NCBI GenBank assembly: GCA_963811365.1
Contig: CAWEQW010000012.1
Span: 183,559-247,558, forward strand
Length of the DNA: 64,000 bases
Reading direction: 5' to 3'
From: CAWEQW01 sp963811365
GTDB lineage: Bacteria > Actinomycetota > Actinomycetes > Propionibacteriales > Nocardioidaceae
The position numbers and the translations under genes were made by a program. A model generated the notes under the pieces. The model was not told the DNA's origin and did no database searches. It worked only from the letters and a program-made list of their open reading frames with translations. Numbering within the stretch: position 1 is the first letter of the stretch; every line of letters starts with the position of its first letter. Of the stretch, positions 45,143-54,137 are shown in pieces.

Positions 45143-45736
45143 ATGGACACCAACCAGCGCACCGACGTCACCGACCTGGTCCGGCGGGCGCGCAGCGGGG
45201 ACCAGCGGGCGTGGGACGCCATCGTCAAGCAGTACTCGGGACTGCTGTGGTCGGTGGCGCGCTCGTTCCGGCTCAACGACGCCCAGGCGGCGGACGCCGT
45301 GCAGACCACCTGGCTGCGGCTCTTCGAGCACGCCGACGCGATCCGGGACCCGGAGCGGGTGCCCGGCTGGCTGCGGACCACGGCGCGCCGCGCGTGCCTG
45401 GAGGTGCTGCGCGAGTCCAGCCGGGAGCAGCTCGTCGACAGCCACACCGAGCGCTGGGAGCAGGACACCGAGCCGACCGGCAGCCACGAGAGCCCCGAGA
45501 CGGCGCTGCTGCGCCGCGAGCACGAGGCGCTGGTGCGGTCGGTGCTCGACCAGCTGCCGGACCGGCACCGGCGGCTGGTCACCATGCTCGTCGCGTCCGG
45601 CTCGCCGAACTACCAGGAGATCAGCCGGCATCTCCAGATGCCGGTCGGCAGCATCGGCCCGACCCGGGCCCGGCTGCTGGCGCGGATGCGCGAGCGGCTG
45701 ACCCGGGCCGGTCTCAACGACCTGGCCCTGACCTGA
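45143..45736 (+). CDS. ECF-type sigma-70 family factor
   Basis: 197 aa. Region 2: DLVRRARSGDQRAWDAIVKQ and DAVQTTWLRLFEHADAIRDP; region 4: ALVRSVLDQLPDRHRRLVTM and YQEISRHLQMPVGSIGPTRARLL. The same family lies next to LuxR-like regulators in related actinobacteria. No anti-sigma gene follows; a membrane protein gene does. Start ATG 45143. Confidence 0.88.
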   Translation: MDTNQRTDVTDLVRRARSGDQRAWDAIVKQYSGLLWSVARSFRLNDAQAADAVQTTWLRLFEHADAIRDPERVPGWLRTTARRACLEVLRESSREQLVDSHTERWEQDTEPTGSHESPETALLRREHEALVRSVLDQLPDRHRRLVTMLVASGSPNYQEISRHLQMPVGSIGPTRARLLARMRERLTRAGLNDLALT

Positions 45737-45800
45737 CCCGCGAGCCGCGGGTTCAGCCCCGGAAGCCCGCGGCTCGGCCGAGAACGCGCGAGGATGGAGC

Positions 45801-46478
45801 GTGACCGCTGCCTCGCCACCCGCCTCCAGTCCCGCGGGCGCACGCCGTCCGGAGTCGCGGTGGCCGATGGCCTCGGCCGTGCTCGCGGCCGGAGTGCTGC
45901 ACAGATTCCTGCCGTCCTCCTTCCGGCTGACCTCGTGGGGGGTCTACGGGGCCGTCCTCCTCGTGCTGCTCGTGGCGCTGGTCGTGGGGGACCCCGGCCG
46001 CATCGACCGGCAGCGCCGGTGGCTGCGGGTGCTCACCGGCGCGCTGATCGCGCTGATCACCGTGGTCAACGGCGTCGCCGCGCTCCGGCTGCTGAAGGGG
46101 ATCCTGACGCGGTCCCCGTTCGACTCTGCGCACGACCTGCTCACGATCGGCGCGGTCATCTGGCTCACCAACGTCATCGCCTTCGCGCTGTGGTACTGGG
46201 ACCTCGACGCCGGCGGAGCCGCGGACCGCGCGGCCGGGGCGACCCGGGTCAGGCCCGCTCTGGTGTTCCCGGAGATGAGCCTGCGCGAGCACGTGCCCTC
46301 CGGCTGGTATCCGCAGTTCGTCGACTACCTCGCCGCGTCGTTCAACACCGCCACGTCGTTCAGCGTGACCGACGTGTCGGCCGTCAAGCGCTGGGCCAAG
46401 CTGATGATGGTCGTGGAGTCGGCGATCTCGCTGTCGCTGGCCACCCTGGTGATCGCCCGGGCCATCAACATGCTGTGA
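45801..46478 (+). CDS. DUF1345-like membrane protein
   Basis: 225 aa. Four or more hydrophobic segments (GVYGAVLLVLLVALVVGD, VLTGALIALITVVNGVAALRL, LTIGAVIWLTNVIAFALWYW and a C-terminal helix ISLSLATLVIARAINML). The region FVDYLAASFNTATSFSVTDVSAVKRW resembles the DUF1345 signature in which a pore-like stretch precedes the last helix. Function unknown. Start ATG 45801. Confidence 0.7.
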   Translation: MTAASPPASSPAGARRPESRWPMASAVLAAGVLHRFLPSSFRLTSWGVYGAVLLVLLVALVVGDPGRIDRQRRWLRVLTGALIALITVVNGVAALRLLKGILTRSPFDSAHDLLTIGAVIWLTNVIAFALWYWDLDAGGAADRAAGATRVRPALVFPEMSLREHVPSGWYPQFVDYLAASFNTATSFSVTDVSAVKRWAKLMMVVESAISLSLATLVIARAINML

Positions 46479-46570
46479 GCGGGCGCGCCGGTCACTGCTC
46501 GCGGGGGATCTGCAGGTAGCGCAAGGCGAGGTGACCGGACGCTACGGGTCGGGAGCCGGCTTGCCCAGGG

Positions 46571-49500
46571 TCAGGGGGCCAGCGTGACGTAGGGCAGCAC
46601 CACCGGGCTTCCGGCGGTCCAGTCCAGCACCGCGTGCTGGGTGGTGCCGCCGGGGACCAGGACGTCGAGCACGTTCGGGTCGGAGGTGTCGGTGTCCTTG
46701 GCGGCCGTGTCACCGGTCCACTCGCCGGCGCCGCCGCCGAAGCGGAAGTCGTGGATCCACGACATCGACGTGCCCGCGGTCGACTCCCAGTAGCCGAGGT
46801 CGTAGACCGGCCGGATGCCGCCCGCGCCCTCGTCGTCCCCGGCGTGGCTCATCATCGTCAGCGCGTAGTGCGCCCCGGCCAGGTCGACCGAGGACAGCGC
46901 GTCCTTCGGCACCGACACGACGAGCTGGTGAGTGTCCGGTATGGCGGTGAGCTCGGCGGACGCGACCACGGTGCCCGAGGCGTCCCGCACGGCGCTGCCG
47001 TTGAACCCGTCGGCGGTCAGCACGTAGGAGTACGGCGCCGCGAGGTCGGCGTTGGTCCCGGTGCGGGCCGGGACCGCCGCACCGCCGGCCGCGTCGCCGG
47101 GCCTCAGGTAGACGTCGAACCGCTGCACCGACATCTGGTCGCCGCCCCAGGGGTTCGTGATGTCGCCGGCGATGCTCACCGCGAAGTTGACCGACTCGCT
47201 GTCCCGGTAGACCCCGAGCCGGGTCACGTCGAAGGCGCCGGGCACGAACGCGTCGTTGGCGGGGTAGACGTAGCTGCCCGGGCCGTTGTCGTCGCCGGTC
47301 GGGTCGTCGACCTGGCCGACCTGCGTGCCGAGGTTGGTCGACACGACCGTCCGCTGGACCAGGGTCGTGCCGCCGTCGGCGCCCTGCACCGCGACCGTCA
47401 CGGTGTTGCGTCCGAGCACCAGCGGAACGTCGGCGGAGAAGCTCCCGTCGCTGCCCAGGGTCAGCTCGGTGGTGGCGCCGGCAGAGCTGACGTAGCCCTT
47501 CGCGCCGGTGGTCGTGCCGGAGACCGTCACGGTGCCGGAGGTGGTGTGCGTGCCGTCCGCGGGGCTCGTCAGGTCGAGCCTCGGACCCGCCGGGGGAGCG
47601 CCGTGGGCGTACCGGTCGGCCACCAGGGTGGGCTGCTCGACCGGGCCGCCGGCGTCGATGGAGCGGGCGAGCCGGACGAACTGCGCCATCGACCAGGCCA
47701 GCGGGGTGGCCGAACCGGTGCCCTCGCCGAAGCGGAAGCCGTGCGCGTCGGGCTGGTCCCAGACCTGCTCGGGGATCATGTAGCCGGCGTTCGCCGCTCC
47801 GGCCATCGTGGCCAGGTAGCTCGCCGCGCTCCGGCCCGACGCCAAGGCGTACTCGCCGCGCTCGCCGGACAGCAGCGGCCAGAGCCGGCCGACCCCGGTG
47901 CCGTCGTACGGCGAGCCGTCGGCCTTCTCCCCGTAGCCGTCGTGGTTGTAGCGGTACCACATCGCGCCGTGCGGCGTGTCGACCTTGATGGTGCTGTCGA
48001 CCTCCGGCAGCGAGCCCACGACCTCCGGGTCGTCCGCGGGCAGCACACCGAGCCGAACGAGCTCCAGGAAGCCCGCGTCCACGACCGCCCGCTCGTCGTA
48101 GGTCCCACCGCCGTTGTTGATCTCGAGCTGGTGGCCGTCGTTGGGGTTGCCGTCGTCGTCGACGCGCTCGAAGTAGTGGTGGTCGCCGAGCGGGCCGGTG
48201 GTGGTGAACGTCCAGTCCTTGACGTGCTGCTGCCAGCTGTCGGCGACCGCGAGGTAGAGCGTCGCGGAGCCGTCGTCGCCGTTGCGGCGCGCGATGTCCG
48301 CCGCGCTCACGAGCCCGGCGACCTCGGCGGCGATCGTGCTGGGGGAGTAGCCGCCCTCCTCCTCCCACCGCTCCTGCGGGGTCGCGGGACCGTGGCCGAC
48401 GATGAAGTCCGCGGCCTTCTTGACGTGCTGCCAGGTGGCGGTGTCGTAGCGGCCGAGCTGGTGGGCGAGCACGATCGGGAAGGCCACCTCGTCGAGCTGC
48501 AGGCTTCCCCAGTACGGCGTGCCGTCGAGCAGGGTGTTCTGGGGGAAGGAGCCGTCCGGCTTCTGCTGGACGTCGAAGAGGTAGTCCAGCGAGCGGTTCG
48601 CTGCCGCCGTGTCGCCCGCGGCGATCTGGGCGGTGGCGACCTGGTAGAGGTCGCGCGCCCACACCAGATGGTAGCCACCCACCCCCGCCTCGTTGGCATT
48701 GACGGCCTCCCCCCACGGGACCGTGAGCGAGGCGATGTTGGCGCCCCGGTAGGTCTTGTCCTCGTGGGCTCGCAGGGTCATCACCGCGACCCGGTACTGC
48801 TTGAGCAGGGCCGGGTCGTGGCGGACGCTCTCCGGGGCGCGGGTGAGCCCGTCGAGGTAGTGGTGCCAGCCGTCCCGGTAGCTGCGCTGCAGGCCGTCGA
48901 AGGACTGCCGGAGCGAGGCTCGGGCGGTCCTCCGCGCCGCCGTGCCGTCCGCTCCGAAGCCGAGGCTGACCGTGGCGTCGCTCACCCCGTGGTGCTGCGG
49001 CGCCAGCCGGCCGATCTGCACGAGGTTGCCCGGGTCCGCCGAGCGGTAGCGCCAGTCGAGCCGGTGGTCGGCCGCGAGGTCGGTCCAGCCGTCGCTGGTG
49101 CCCTGGTAGCCGTTGGACGTGGCGGTGAACGCGGGCCGGGCGGTGAGCGCGCTCGCGACCGGCATGTCGCCACTGGTGTCGCTCGCCACCAGCGTGTCAC
49201 CGGACGTGCTGCCGGCGTCGTGCATGCCGCTGTTGGCCAGCGACGGGTCGTAGAGCACATAGGCGGTGTAGTGGCCGCCGTCGAGGCTCCGCACCTGGAT
49301 GTGCACGACCACGCTGGACCGTGCCGGGTCGGTGACGTAGGTCTTGAGCACCCGGTAGTGCCCGCGCTTGTCGGTGTCGACCTGCCGGTAGCTCAGCGAC
49401 CGGCTGTCGAGGAGCTGCACGCGGTGCCGCATGTCGCGCTCCTCCAGGTCGGTGAACGTCGTGCCGTCGGTGACGACGAGCTGGAGGTCGCGGACGTTGG

Positions 49501-49801
49501 CGACGTCGACGCGCGGGTAGTACACCTCCGACATCGCGCCCTGGGCCAGGGTGAACCAGACCTTGGACGTCGTACCGGCGGAGGTGCCGAGGCCCTGCTT
49601 GGCGCCGGTCGTCCAGTGCGCGGTGTCACCGGGGCCCCCGGGAGCCGACGACGCCGGCGTGGCTGCGGTCTGCGAGGGGTGGGTGCCCGCGGCGTACGCC
49701 GGGCCGGCGAGCCCGGCGACGGTGAGCGGCGCCACCGCCAGAAGCGCACCGGCGATGCGCCGGCGAGAGCGAGGACGGGCTGACGGAACCACAGCGACCA
49801 C
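46571..49801 (-). CDS. secreted GH15 glucodextranase/glucoamylase-like enzyme
   Basis: 1076 aa. Signal peptide at residues 1-38 (hydrophobic AGALLAVAPLTVAGLAGPAYA). N-terminal beta-sandwich (about 45-310) and GH15 (alpha/alpha)6 barrel (about 310-720) with general acid Glu in QERWEEEGGYSPSTIAAE and general base Glu in YMIPEQVWDQPDAHGF. After this come a Big/Ig-like segment (LTSPADGTHTTSGTVTVSGTT) and a C-terminal DOMON/CBM-like domain (GQVDDPTGDDNGPGSYVYP). Order and size match Arthrobacter glucodextranase, which attacks alpha-1,6-glucans. Not adjacent to other sugar genes. Confidence 0.9.
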   Translation of the reverse strand: MVAVVPSARPRSRRRIAGALLAVAPLTVAGLAGPAYAAGTHPSQTAATPASSAPGGPGDTAHWTTGAKQGLGTSAGTTSKVWFTLAQGAMSEVYYPRVDVANVRDLQLVVTDGTTFTDLEERDMRHRVQLLDSRSLSYRQVDTDKRGHYRVLKTYVTDPARSSVVVHIQVRSLDGGHYTAYVLYDPSLANSGMHDAGSTSGDTLVASDTSGDMPVASALTARPAFTATSNGYQGTSDGWTDLAADHRLDWRYRSADPGNLVQIGRLAPQHHGVSDATVSLGFGADGTAARRTARASLRQSFDGLQRSYRDGWHHYLDGLTRAPESVRHDPALLKQYRVAVMTLRAHEDKTYRGANIASLTVPWGEAVNANEAGVGGYHLVWARDLYQVATAQIAAGDTAAANRSLDYLFDVQQKPDGSFPQNTLLDGTPYWGSLQLDEVAFPIVLAHQLGRYDTATWQHVKKAADFIVGHGPATPQERWEEEGGYSPSTIAAEVAGLVSAADIARRNGDDGSATLYLAVADSWQQHVKDWTFTTTGPLGDHHYFERVDDDGNPNDGHQLEINNGGGTYDERAVVDAGFLELVRLGVLPADDPEVVGSLPEVDSTIKVDTPHGAMWYRYNHDGYGEKADGSPYDGTGVGRLWPLLSGERGEYALASGRSAASYLATMAGAANAGYMIPEQVWDQPDAHGFRFGEGTGSATPLAWSMAQFVRLARSIDAGGPVEQPTLVADRYAHGAPPAGPRLDLTSPADGTHTTSGTVTVSGTTTGAKGYVSSAGATTELTLGSDGSFSADVPLVLGRNTVTVAVQGADGGTTLVQRTVVSTNLGTQVGQVDDPTGDDNGPGSYVYPANDAFVPGAFDVTRLGVYRDSESVNFAVSIAGDITNPWGGDQMSVQRFDVYLRPGDAAGGAAVPARTGTNADLAAPYSYVLTADGFNGSAVRDASGTVVASAELTAIPDTHQLVVSVPKDALSSVDLAGAHYALTMMSHAGDDEGAGGIRPVYDLGYWESTAGTSMSWIHDFRFGGGAGEWTGDTAAKDTDTSDPNVLDVLVPGGTTQHAVLDWTAGSPVVLPYVTLAP

Positions 49802-49888
49802 GAGTCGGATCCCCCTCCGAGACCAGCCCGGGACGTGACCCGGGCCACTGAAACCTAAGGTCCCCGGGGGGATCCGTCAACGCGCCGC

Positions 49889-51061
49889 TCAGCGGGCGTA
49901 GGCGGCGACGAAGTCGCGCGAGGTGTGCTGGTAGTACCGGTTGGCCGGGCGCTGGTAGTCGCGCAGCAGCTCGTGCGGTCTCGGCGTGCCTGCGTGGCCG
50001 GCGGCGTGGTAGGTCATGTACGACACCCACGCGGGGTTGATGTCCAGCTCCATCGCGCGCACGCAGCCGGCGCGCCGCAGCACGCGGGCGAGGGTCTGCG
50101 CCGACAGCGCGTCGCCGGAGACGTAGACGACGTCGCCGTGCCTCGTGACCCCGACGCCCGAACGGAACACGTAGTAGGCGCCCCCCAGTGTCAGCCCCCA
50201 GTGGAACAACGGGCTGTTGTCGACCTTCGGCGTGATCCTGCCCTTGTCGATGAGCATCCCCAGGTTCTGCCGGACGCCGACCACCTGGGGGGTCATCGCG
50301 ACCTCGCTGCCCCAGCGACCGACCGTCATCGTGCCGTCGCGGTAGAACACCTCCGACGCCCCGCCGGGCACCAGCCGCCCCGCGGTCCTGCCGTCCAGGT
50401 AGAAGCCGCCGTGCGCGTCGGCCAGCTTGAAGCCGCCGTTCCAGGTGGCGGCCAGTCCTCGCCGGTGTCCCGGTGCGATGCGGTTGGGCACCGGCCACGT
50501 GCCGCCCGGCTGGTCGAACCCCGGGTGCAGCGAGAACCTCAGCAGCTTGCTGCTCATCCAGGCGACACCGGTCAGGTACGACGTGTGGGTCCGGTCAGGT
50601 CGGAGCAGGGTGGTCTGCACGGCGGGCTGGCCGTGCACGGTGACGGCGTCTCGCCAGACGCCCTCTCCAGGCAGCGCAGCGGTGGCGAACGTCGCCAGCC
50701 GAGGCCGCATCACCACCTGGTGCGCGGACGAGCCGCTGCTGCCGTGGTGCAGCACCAGCGGGAGCGAGCGGGTCGTGCCACGGGCGGACAGCTCGCCGGG
50801 CGGCGGGCTGCCTCCGGTCGCAGGCGGGTGGACCCGGTACTGCAGCTTCTCGAGACCCAGCACGGCGAAGCCGAGCCCGTGGTTGCGGCCCCACTCGGCG
50901 AGCCGCGCCGCAACGCTGTCGGTGCCCGGTGCCGCGAGGACGCTGCCGACCGACCAGGCCAGCCACGTCAACAGCACCAGAACGACGCCCACGACCAACC
51001 GCCGCAAGCGCAGCCGTCGCGGGAACGCGCGTTGCGCCTCAATCCTGTCGCTTCGAGACAT
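49889..51061 (-). CDS. phosphodiester glycosidase (NAGPA/DUF2233) domain protein
   Basis: 390 aa. N-terminal membrane anchor (LRRLVVGVVLVLLTWLAWSVG). The C-terminal domain has family hallmarks: NRIAPGHRRGLAATWNGGFK, GGFYLDGRTAGRLVPG, VFYRDGTMTVGRWGSE, the glycine/Asp-rich FRSGVGVTRHGDVVYVSG and MELDINPAWVSYMTY. Outer-envelope exposure is expected from the single N-terminal helix. SD GGAGGAA before ATG 51061 beats the upstream ATG at 51073. Adjacent to the GH15 gene; both may act on exported glycans. Confidence 0.82.
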   Translation of the reverse strand: MSRSDRIEAQRAFPRRLRLRRLVVGVVLVLLTWLAWSVGSVLAAPGTDSVAARLAEWGRNHGLGFAVLGLEKLQYRVHPPATGGSPPPGELSARGTTRSLPLVLHHGSSGSSAHQVVMRPRLATFATAALPGEGVWRDAVTVHGQPAVQTTLLRPDRTHTSYLTGVAWMSSKLLRFSLHPGFDQPGGTWPVPNRIAPGHRRGLAATWNGGFKLADAHGGFYLDGRTAGRLVPGGASEVFYRDGTMTVGRWGSEVAMTPQVVGVRQNLGMLIDKGRITPKVDNSPLFHWGLTLGGAYYVFRSGVGVTRHGDVVYVSGDALSAQTLARVLRRAGCVRAMELDINPAWVSYMTYHAAGHAGTPRPHELLRDYQRPANRYYQHTSRDFVAAYAR

Positions 51062-51133
51062 CCGTTCCTCCATCCGCCCGAGACGCTGTCGAGCGTAGGA
51101 ACGGATTCTTGGAGGTTTCTGAGCGGCGGTCGG

Positions 51134-51616
51134 TCAGCTCGACGGGAGACCAGGACGCCGACGCCGGCGGGCCGATCCGAGCACGGCCAGCCCCGTCGTC
51201 GCCAGCAGCGACCCGACGACCAGCTCCTGAGGCATCCGATGCTCGGCCTCGTGCTGGATCGCGACGTGGAACCGGTCGACGACCGCCGGGAACGGCGACC
51301 GGCCGACGAACAGCCTTCCGGGCTTGTCGAGGTCCGGCAGCGCCGCCCCGACCATGGCCGCGAGGACCTGTGCACGCATCCGGCGCGGCGCCAGCGCCGT
51401 CATCGACCCCATGGCGACCAGACCGACGATCCCGTCCCGGACCGCGACGGGCAGGAAGTCCTCGGGATCGCCCCAGTGCGGCAGCGAGTCGAGGACGAAG
51501 TGCGAGGCCACTCCGGCGGCGAACGCGGCGGCCACCCCACGGGGACGGGGCCGCTCGCCACGTCGGGCCGCGGCGCCGATGAGTGCTCCGGTGAGCACGT
51601 GGTTGGTGACCAGCAT
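51134..51616 (-). CDS. membrane protein of unknown function (DUF457-like)
   Basis: 160 aa. N-terminal LVTNHVLTGALIGAAARR followed by AFAAGVASHFVLDSLPHWGD, a His/Asp pattern seen in LexA-induced inner-membrane YdjM-like proteins, then VRDGIVGLVAMGSMTAL and a second His-rich region FHVAIQHEAEHRM. Two or three transmembrane helices. No function can be assigned from the sequence; the His pairs suggest metal binding. Confidence 0.6.
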   Translation of the reverse strand: MLVTNHVLTGALIGAAARRGERPRPRGVAAAFAAGVASHFVLDSLPHWGDPEDFLPVAVRDGIVGLVAMGSMTALAPRRMRAQVLAAMVGAALPDLDKPGRLFVGRSPFPAVVDRFHVAIQHEAEHRMPQELVVGSLLATTGLAVLGSARRRRRPGLPSS

Positions 51617-51654
51617 CGGTCCCACTGTGTCACGCGTCTCGGTGGCTCCCGGAC

Positions 51655-52287
51655 TCAGGCTGCCGGCTCCGGAGTGAACCGGAGGTAGGGCTTGACCGTG
51701 CGGTAGCCGGGGAACTCGACGGCCGCCTGCTCGGAGGAGACGCCCAGTCCCACGATGACGTCCTCTCCGGGCTGCCAGTCCGCGGGGGTCGCGACCGGGT
51801 GGTCGTCGACCAGCTGGAGGCTGTCGAGCGCACGCAGGATCTCCGCGAAGTTGCGCCCCGTCGACATCGGGTACACCAGGATCAGCTTGACCCGCTTGTC
51901 CGCGCCGATGACGAACAACGACCGGACGGTGGCCGACGCGCTCTCGTTCGGATGGATCATGTCGTAGAGCACCGACACCCGACGGTCCTCGTCGGCGATG
52001 ATCGGGTAGCGGACGACGGCTCCCTGAGTCTCCGCGATGTCGCGCTCCCAGGTCAGGTGCGAGTCGACGGAGTCCACCGAGAGCCCGATGACCTTGGTGT
52101 TGCGACGTGCGAACTCGTTCTCGAGGTGAGCCACCTTCCCGAGCTCGGTGGTGCACACGGGGGTGAAGTCGCCGGGGTGGCTGAACAGCACGCCCCAGCT
52201 GTCCCCGAGCCACTCGTGGAAGCTGAGGGTTCCCTTCGTCGTGTCCGCGGTGAAGTCGGGGGCGATGTCGCCCAGTCGTAGCGTCAT
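51655..52287 (-). CDS. 1-Cys peroxiredoxin (Prx6 type)
   Basis: 210 aa. Reduces peroxides. Peroxidatic Cys in SHPGDFTPVCTTELGKVA (PxxxTxxC), the usual second motif WERDIAETQGAVVRYPIIAD and the Prx6 C-terminal extension (VGLGVSSEQAAVEFPGYRTV). GAGGAG SD before ATG 52287. Last gene of the sulfide-linked cassette downstream of the SQR-like flavoprotein and the 62-aa protein; peroxiredoxin would deal with peroxide or sulfur-derived oxidants. Confidence 0.9.
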   Translation of the reverse strand: MTLRLGDIAPDFTADTTKGTLSFHEWLGDSWGVLFSHPGDFTPVCTTELGKVAHLENEFARRNTKVIGLSVDSVDSHLTWERDIAETQGAVVRYPIIADEDRRVSVLYDMIHPNESASATVRSLFVIGADKRVKLILVYPMSTGRNFAEILRALDSLQLVDDHPVATPADWQPGEDVIVGLGVSSEQAAVEFPGYRTVKPYLRFTPEPAA

Positions 52288-52472
52288 TGTGAGCTCCTCG
52301 ATGTGTGGCGGTTCTGCGAGCTGAGCGGTGCGTGCCCTCTGCGGATCATCCGCACCATCCGGAGGTTGATTCGCGCGAACCGCCAGAGCTGTACGGGCAC
52401 GTTGCTGCGCATCCGCAGCGCCCTGTCGGTTGGCAGGGGAGCGGAGGCGATCCGTTCGTCGGTGGCGCTCAT
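52284..52472 (-). CDS. conserved-looking 62-aa protein of the sulfide cassette
   Basis: 62 aa, ATG 52472 with AAGGGAA upstream; its stop overlaps the peroxiredoxin start (ATGA). The core RMRSNVPVQLWRFARINLRM is basic with amphipathic helix character, suggesting a peripheral membrane or nucleic-acid-binding role. Overlap with the peroxiredoxin gene and good codon bias argue that it is real. No known family is recognised. Confidence 0.6.
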   Translation of the reverse strand: MSATDERIASAPLPTDRALRMRSNVPVQLWRFARINLRMVRMIRRGHAPLSSQNRHTSRSSQ

Positions 52473-52482
52473 GGCGGTTCCC

Positions 52483-52538
52483 TTGTGGTGCAGACGTTGT
52501 GGTGCAGACGTTGTGGTGCAGACGTGGTGGTGCAGACG
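52483..52538. repeat. four tandem 14-bp direct repeats
   Basis: Unit TTGTGGTGCAGACG (last copy TGGTGGTGCAGACG) at 52483-52496, 52497-52510, 52511-52524 and 52525-52538. They lie between the SQR stop and the 62-aa gene and end 11 bp from that ATG, so they could act on its translation or mark a site of slippage. Confidence 0.85.
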
Positions 52539-52547
52539 TGGTGGCGG

Positions 52548-54005
52548 CTACTCGGGGATGAGGAACCATCCCGGTCGGGCCTTCGCCTTGTAGATGAACA
52601 GGAAGTGCAGCATGTGCTTCACCCAGTGACCGGCGAGCCCGATCTCGCCGGAGGTGTCCTGGAGGCTGCGGCCGCCGCGCGGGAAGCGTACGTAGTCCGG
52701 CACGACGGGGTACATCGTCATCGCCGCCGCCGAGCCGTGCCGCAGGCCGGTCCCCGCCGAGGCCACGCACGCGGCGCCCATGTCGCTCATGGACGCGGTG
52801 TGGGTGGGGGACGTGGCGCCCCCCTGGATCATGTCGGCGATGCTGCGGGCGACCTCGCGGCCCATGATCCCCGACGGCATGCCGGTCCGTGGCGGGGCCG
52901 GCGCGATGACCGTCCCGTCGGGGCTCTTGCGCGGCTGCGAGATCGGGTGCGGGGGTGCGAACGCTATGCCGACACCGAAGATCTCGGGGTACGCCGGCGA
53001 CTGGTAGGTCGAGGGCCAGTCCTCCGCGCGCCACTGGTCGAAGGGCCTGGGGGTGTAGTCGGCGTCGACCTTGAGGAACCCGCTCGGCGCGAACAGCCGG
53101 TCGGTGATCTCCGCGCCCTGCCCGTCGTACGCCGTCAGCGCGGCGCCCCGGAAGGGCGGCAGGAGCATGGCGAAGTCGAAGGTGAGGCTCTCGTGCGCCC
53201 CGTCGAGGGTCTCGTAGAACAGCTTGCCGGGCTCGACCCGCTCGACGTGCGCGCGGAGCACCGCTCGGACGCCGCGCTCGCGGAACAGCGACTCCGTCCA
53301 GGTCTGGCTCGACGTGATGACGCCCTTCTGCTCGAACACCATGCCGCCGACACCGAAGTCGCCCAGGTCGTACTCGTTGCTCAGGTAGACGATCTCGGCG
53401 AGGTCCCGCACGCCCGCGGCCCGTAGCTCCGCCTCGACGTTGAAGGTGTACTCGAACGCGGCACCTTCGCAGGTGCAGCCGCCGTGCCCCATGCCGATGA
53501 CCAGGCGCTGCGGCTGCCCGGCGCGCAGCTTGTCGATCACGCGGGTCAGCGCGTCGGCGGTCTGCACGGCGTGGCCGGCGGTGCACACCGACCACGAGTT
53601 GCCGTCGGGACCGAGGCCCGGCGTGGCTTCGAAGTTGAGCTTGGGACCGGTCGCGTTGATCAGGTAGTCGTAGCGGATCCGCTCGGTTCGGCCCTGCTGT
53701 CCGGGTGAGGTGTGCACGACGTCCACCCCGGGTCGTACGTCGTCGCGGTCGCCCTCGGGCCACAGCGCGACCGCCTTGGCCTGGCGGAAGGTGATGCCCT
53801 TGCGTCGGTAGACCGGGGCGAGGGGGAAGGTCACGTCCTTCACCGTCATCTTGCCCACGCCGACCCAGATGTTCGACGGGATCCAGTTCCACTGCGAGTT
53901 GGGCGACACCACCATCACCTCGTGCTCCCTGGCGAGCATCCGTCGCAGGTGGAGCGCGGCAGTGTGGCCGGAAATCCCGGCTCCGAGGATGACGACGCGG
54001 GCCAT
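52548..54005 (-). CDS. sulfide:quinone oxidoreductase-like FAD flavoprotein
   Basis: 485 aa. Dinucleotide-binding motif VVILGAGISGHTAALHLRR at the N-terminus, second nucleotide region RLVIGMGHGG, and Cys pairs in SVCTAGHA, MGHGGCTCEGAAFE and DMGAACVASAG for sulfur chemistry. The C-terminal LFIYKAKARPGWFLIPE amphipathic end is a hallmark of bacterial SQR-like membrane-associated proteins. It would oxidise sulfide to persulfide/polysulfide with electrons to quinone. AGGAG SD before ATG 54005; CstR-type operator upstream. Confidence 0.85.
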   Translation of the reverse strand: MARVVILGAGISGHTAALHLRRMLAREHEVMVVSPNSQWNWIPSNIWVGVGKMTVKDVTFPLAPVYRRKGITFRQAKAVALWPEGDRDDVRPGVDVVHTSPGQQGRTERIRYDYLINATGPKLNFEATPGLGPDGNSWSVCTAGHAVQTADALTRVIDKLRAGQPQRLVIGMGHGGCTCEGAAFEYTFNVEAELRAAGVRDLAEIVYLSNEYDLGDFGVGGMVFEQKGVITSSQTWTESLFRERGVRAVLRAHVERVEPGKLFYETLDGAHESLTFDFAMLLPPFRGAALTAYDGQGAEITDRLFAPSGFLKVDADYTPRPFDQWRAEDWPSTYQSPAYPEIFGVGIAFAPPHPISQPRKSPDGTVIAPAPPRTGMPSGIMGREVARSIADMIQGGATSPTHTASMSDMGAACVASAGTGLRHGSAAAMTMYPVVPDYVRFPRGGRSLQDTSGEIGLAGHWVKHMLHFLFIYKAKARPGWFLIPE

Positions 54006-54061
54006 GGGTGCTCCTACTGCGCGCTGATGGGGTTGTCTCGCGCATGCGCACTGCTCAGCGT

Positions 54062-54077
54062 ATACCCCAAGGGGTAT
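54062..54077. promoter_or_regulatory. CstR/CsoR-type operator upstream of SQR
   Basis: ATACCCCAAGGGGTAT: perfect 7-bp arms around AA. On the minus strand GGGGTATACG puts a TATACG -10-like box directly over the palindrome, 57 bp before the SQR start. The same sequence with a TT centre sits in front of the repressor gene. Confidence 0.8.
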
Positions 54078-54137
54078 GCCTGCACCCGGATCGCCGCACC
54101 GCCCTCGTATGACGTCGGTCACGGTGCCCGAGCGCAG

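Noticed and set aside
46634..49783. A ~1049-aa open frame antisense to the GH15 gene
   Set aside because: It is rich in Arg, Asp, Gly and Val with no domains, and mirrors the codon bias of the opposite gene, which carries signal peptide and both catalytic Glu motifs.
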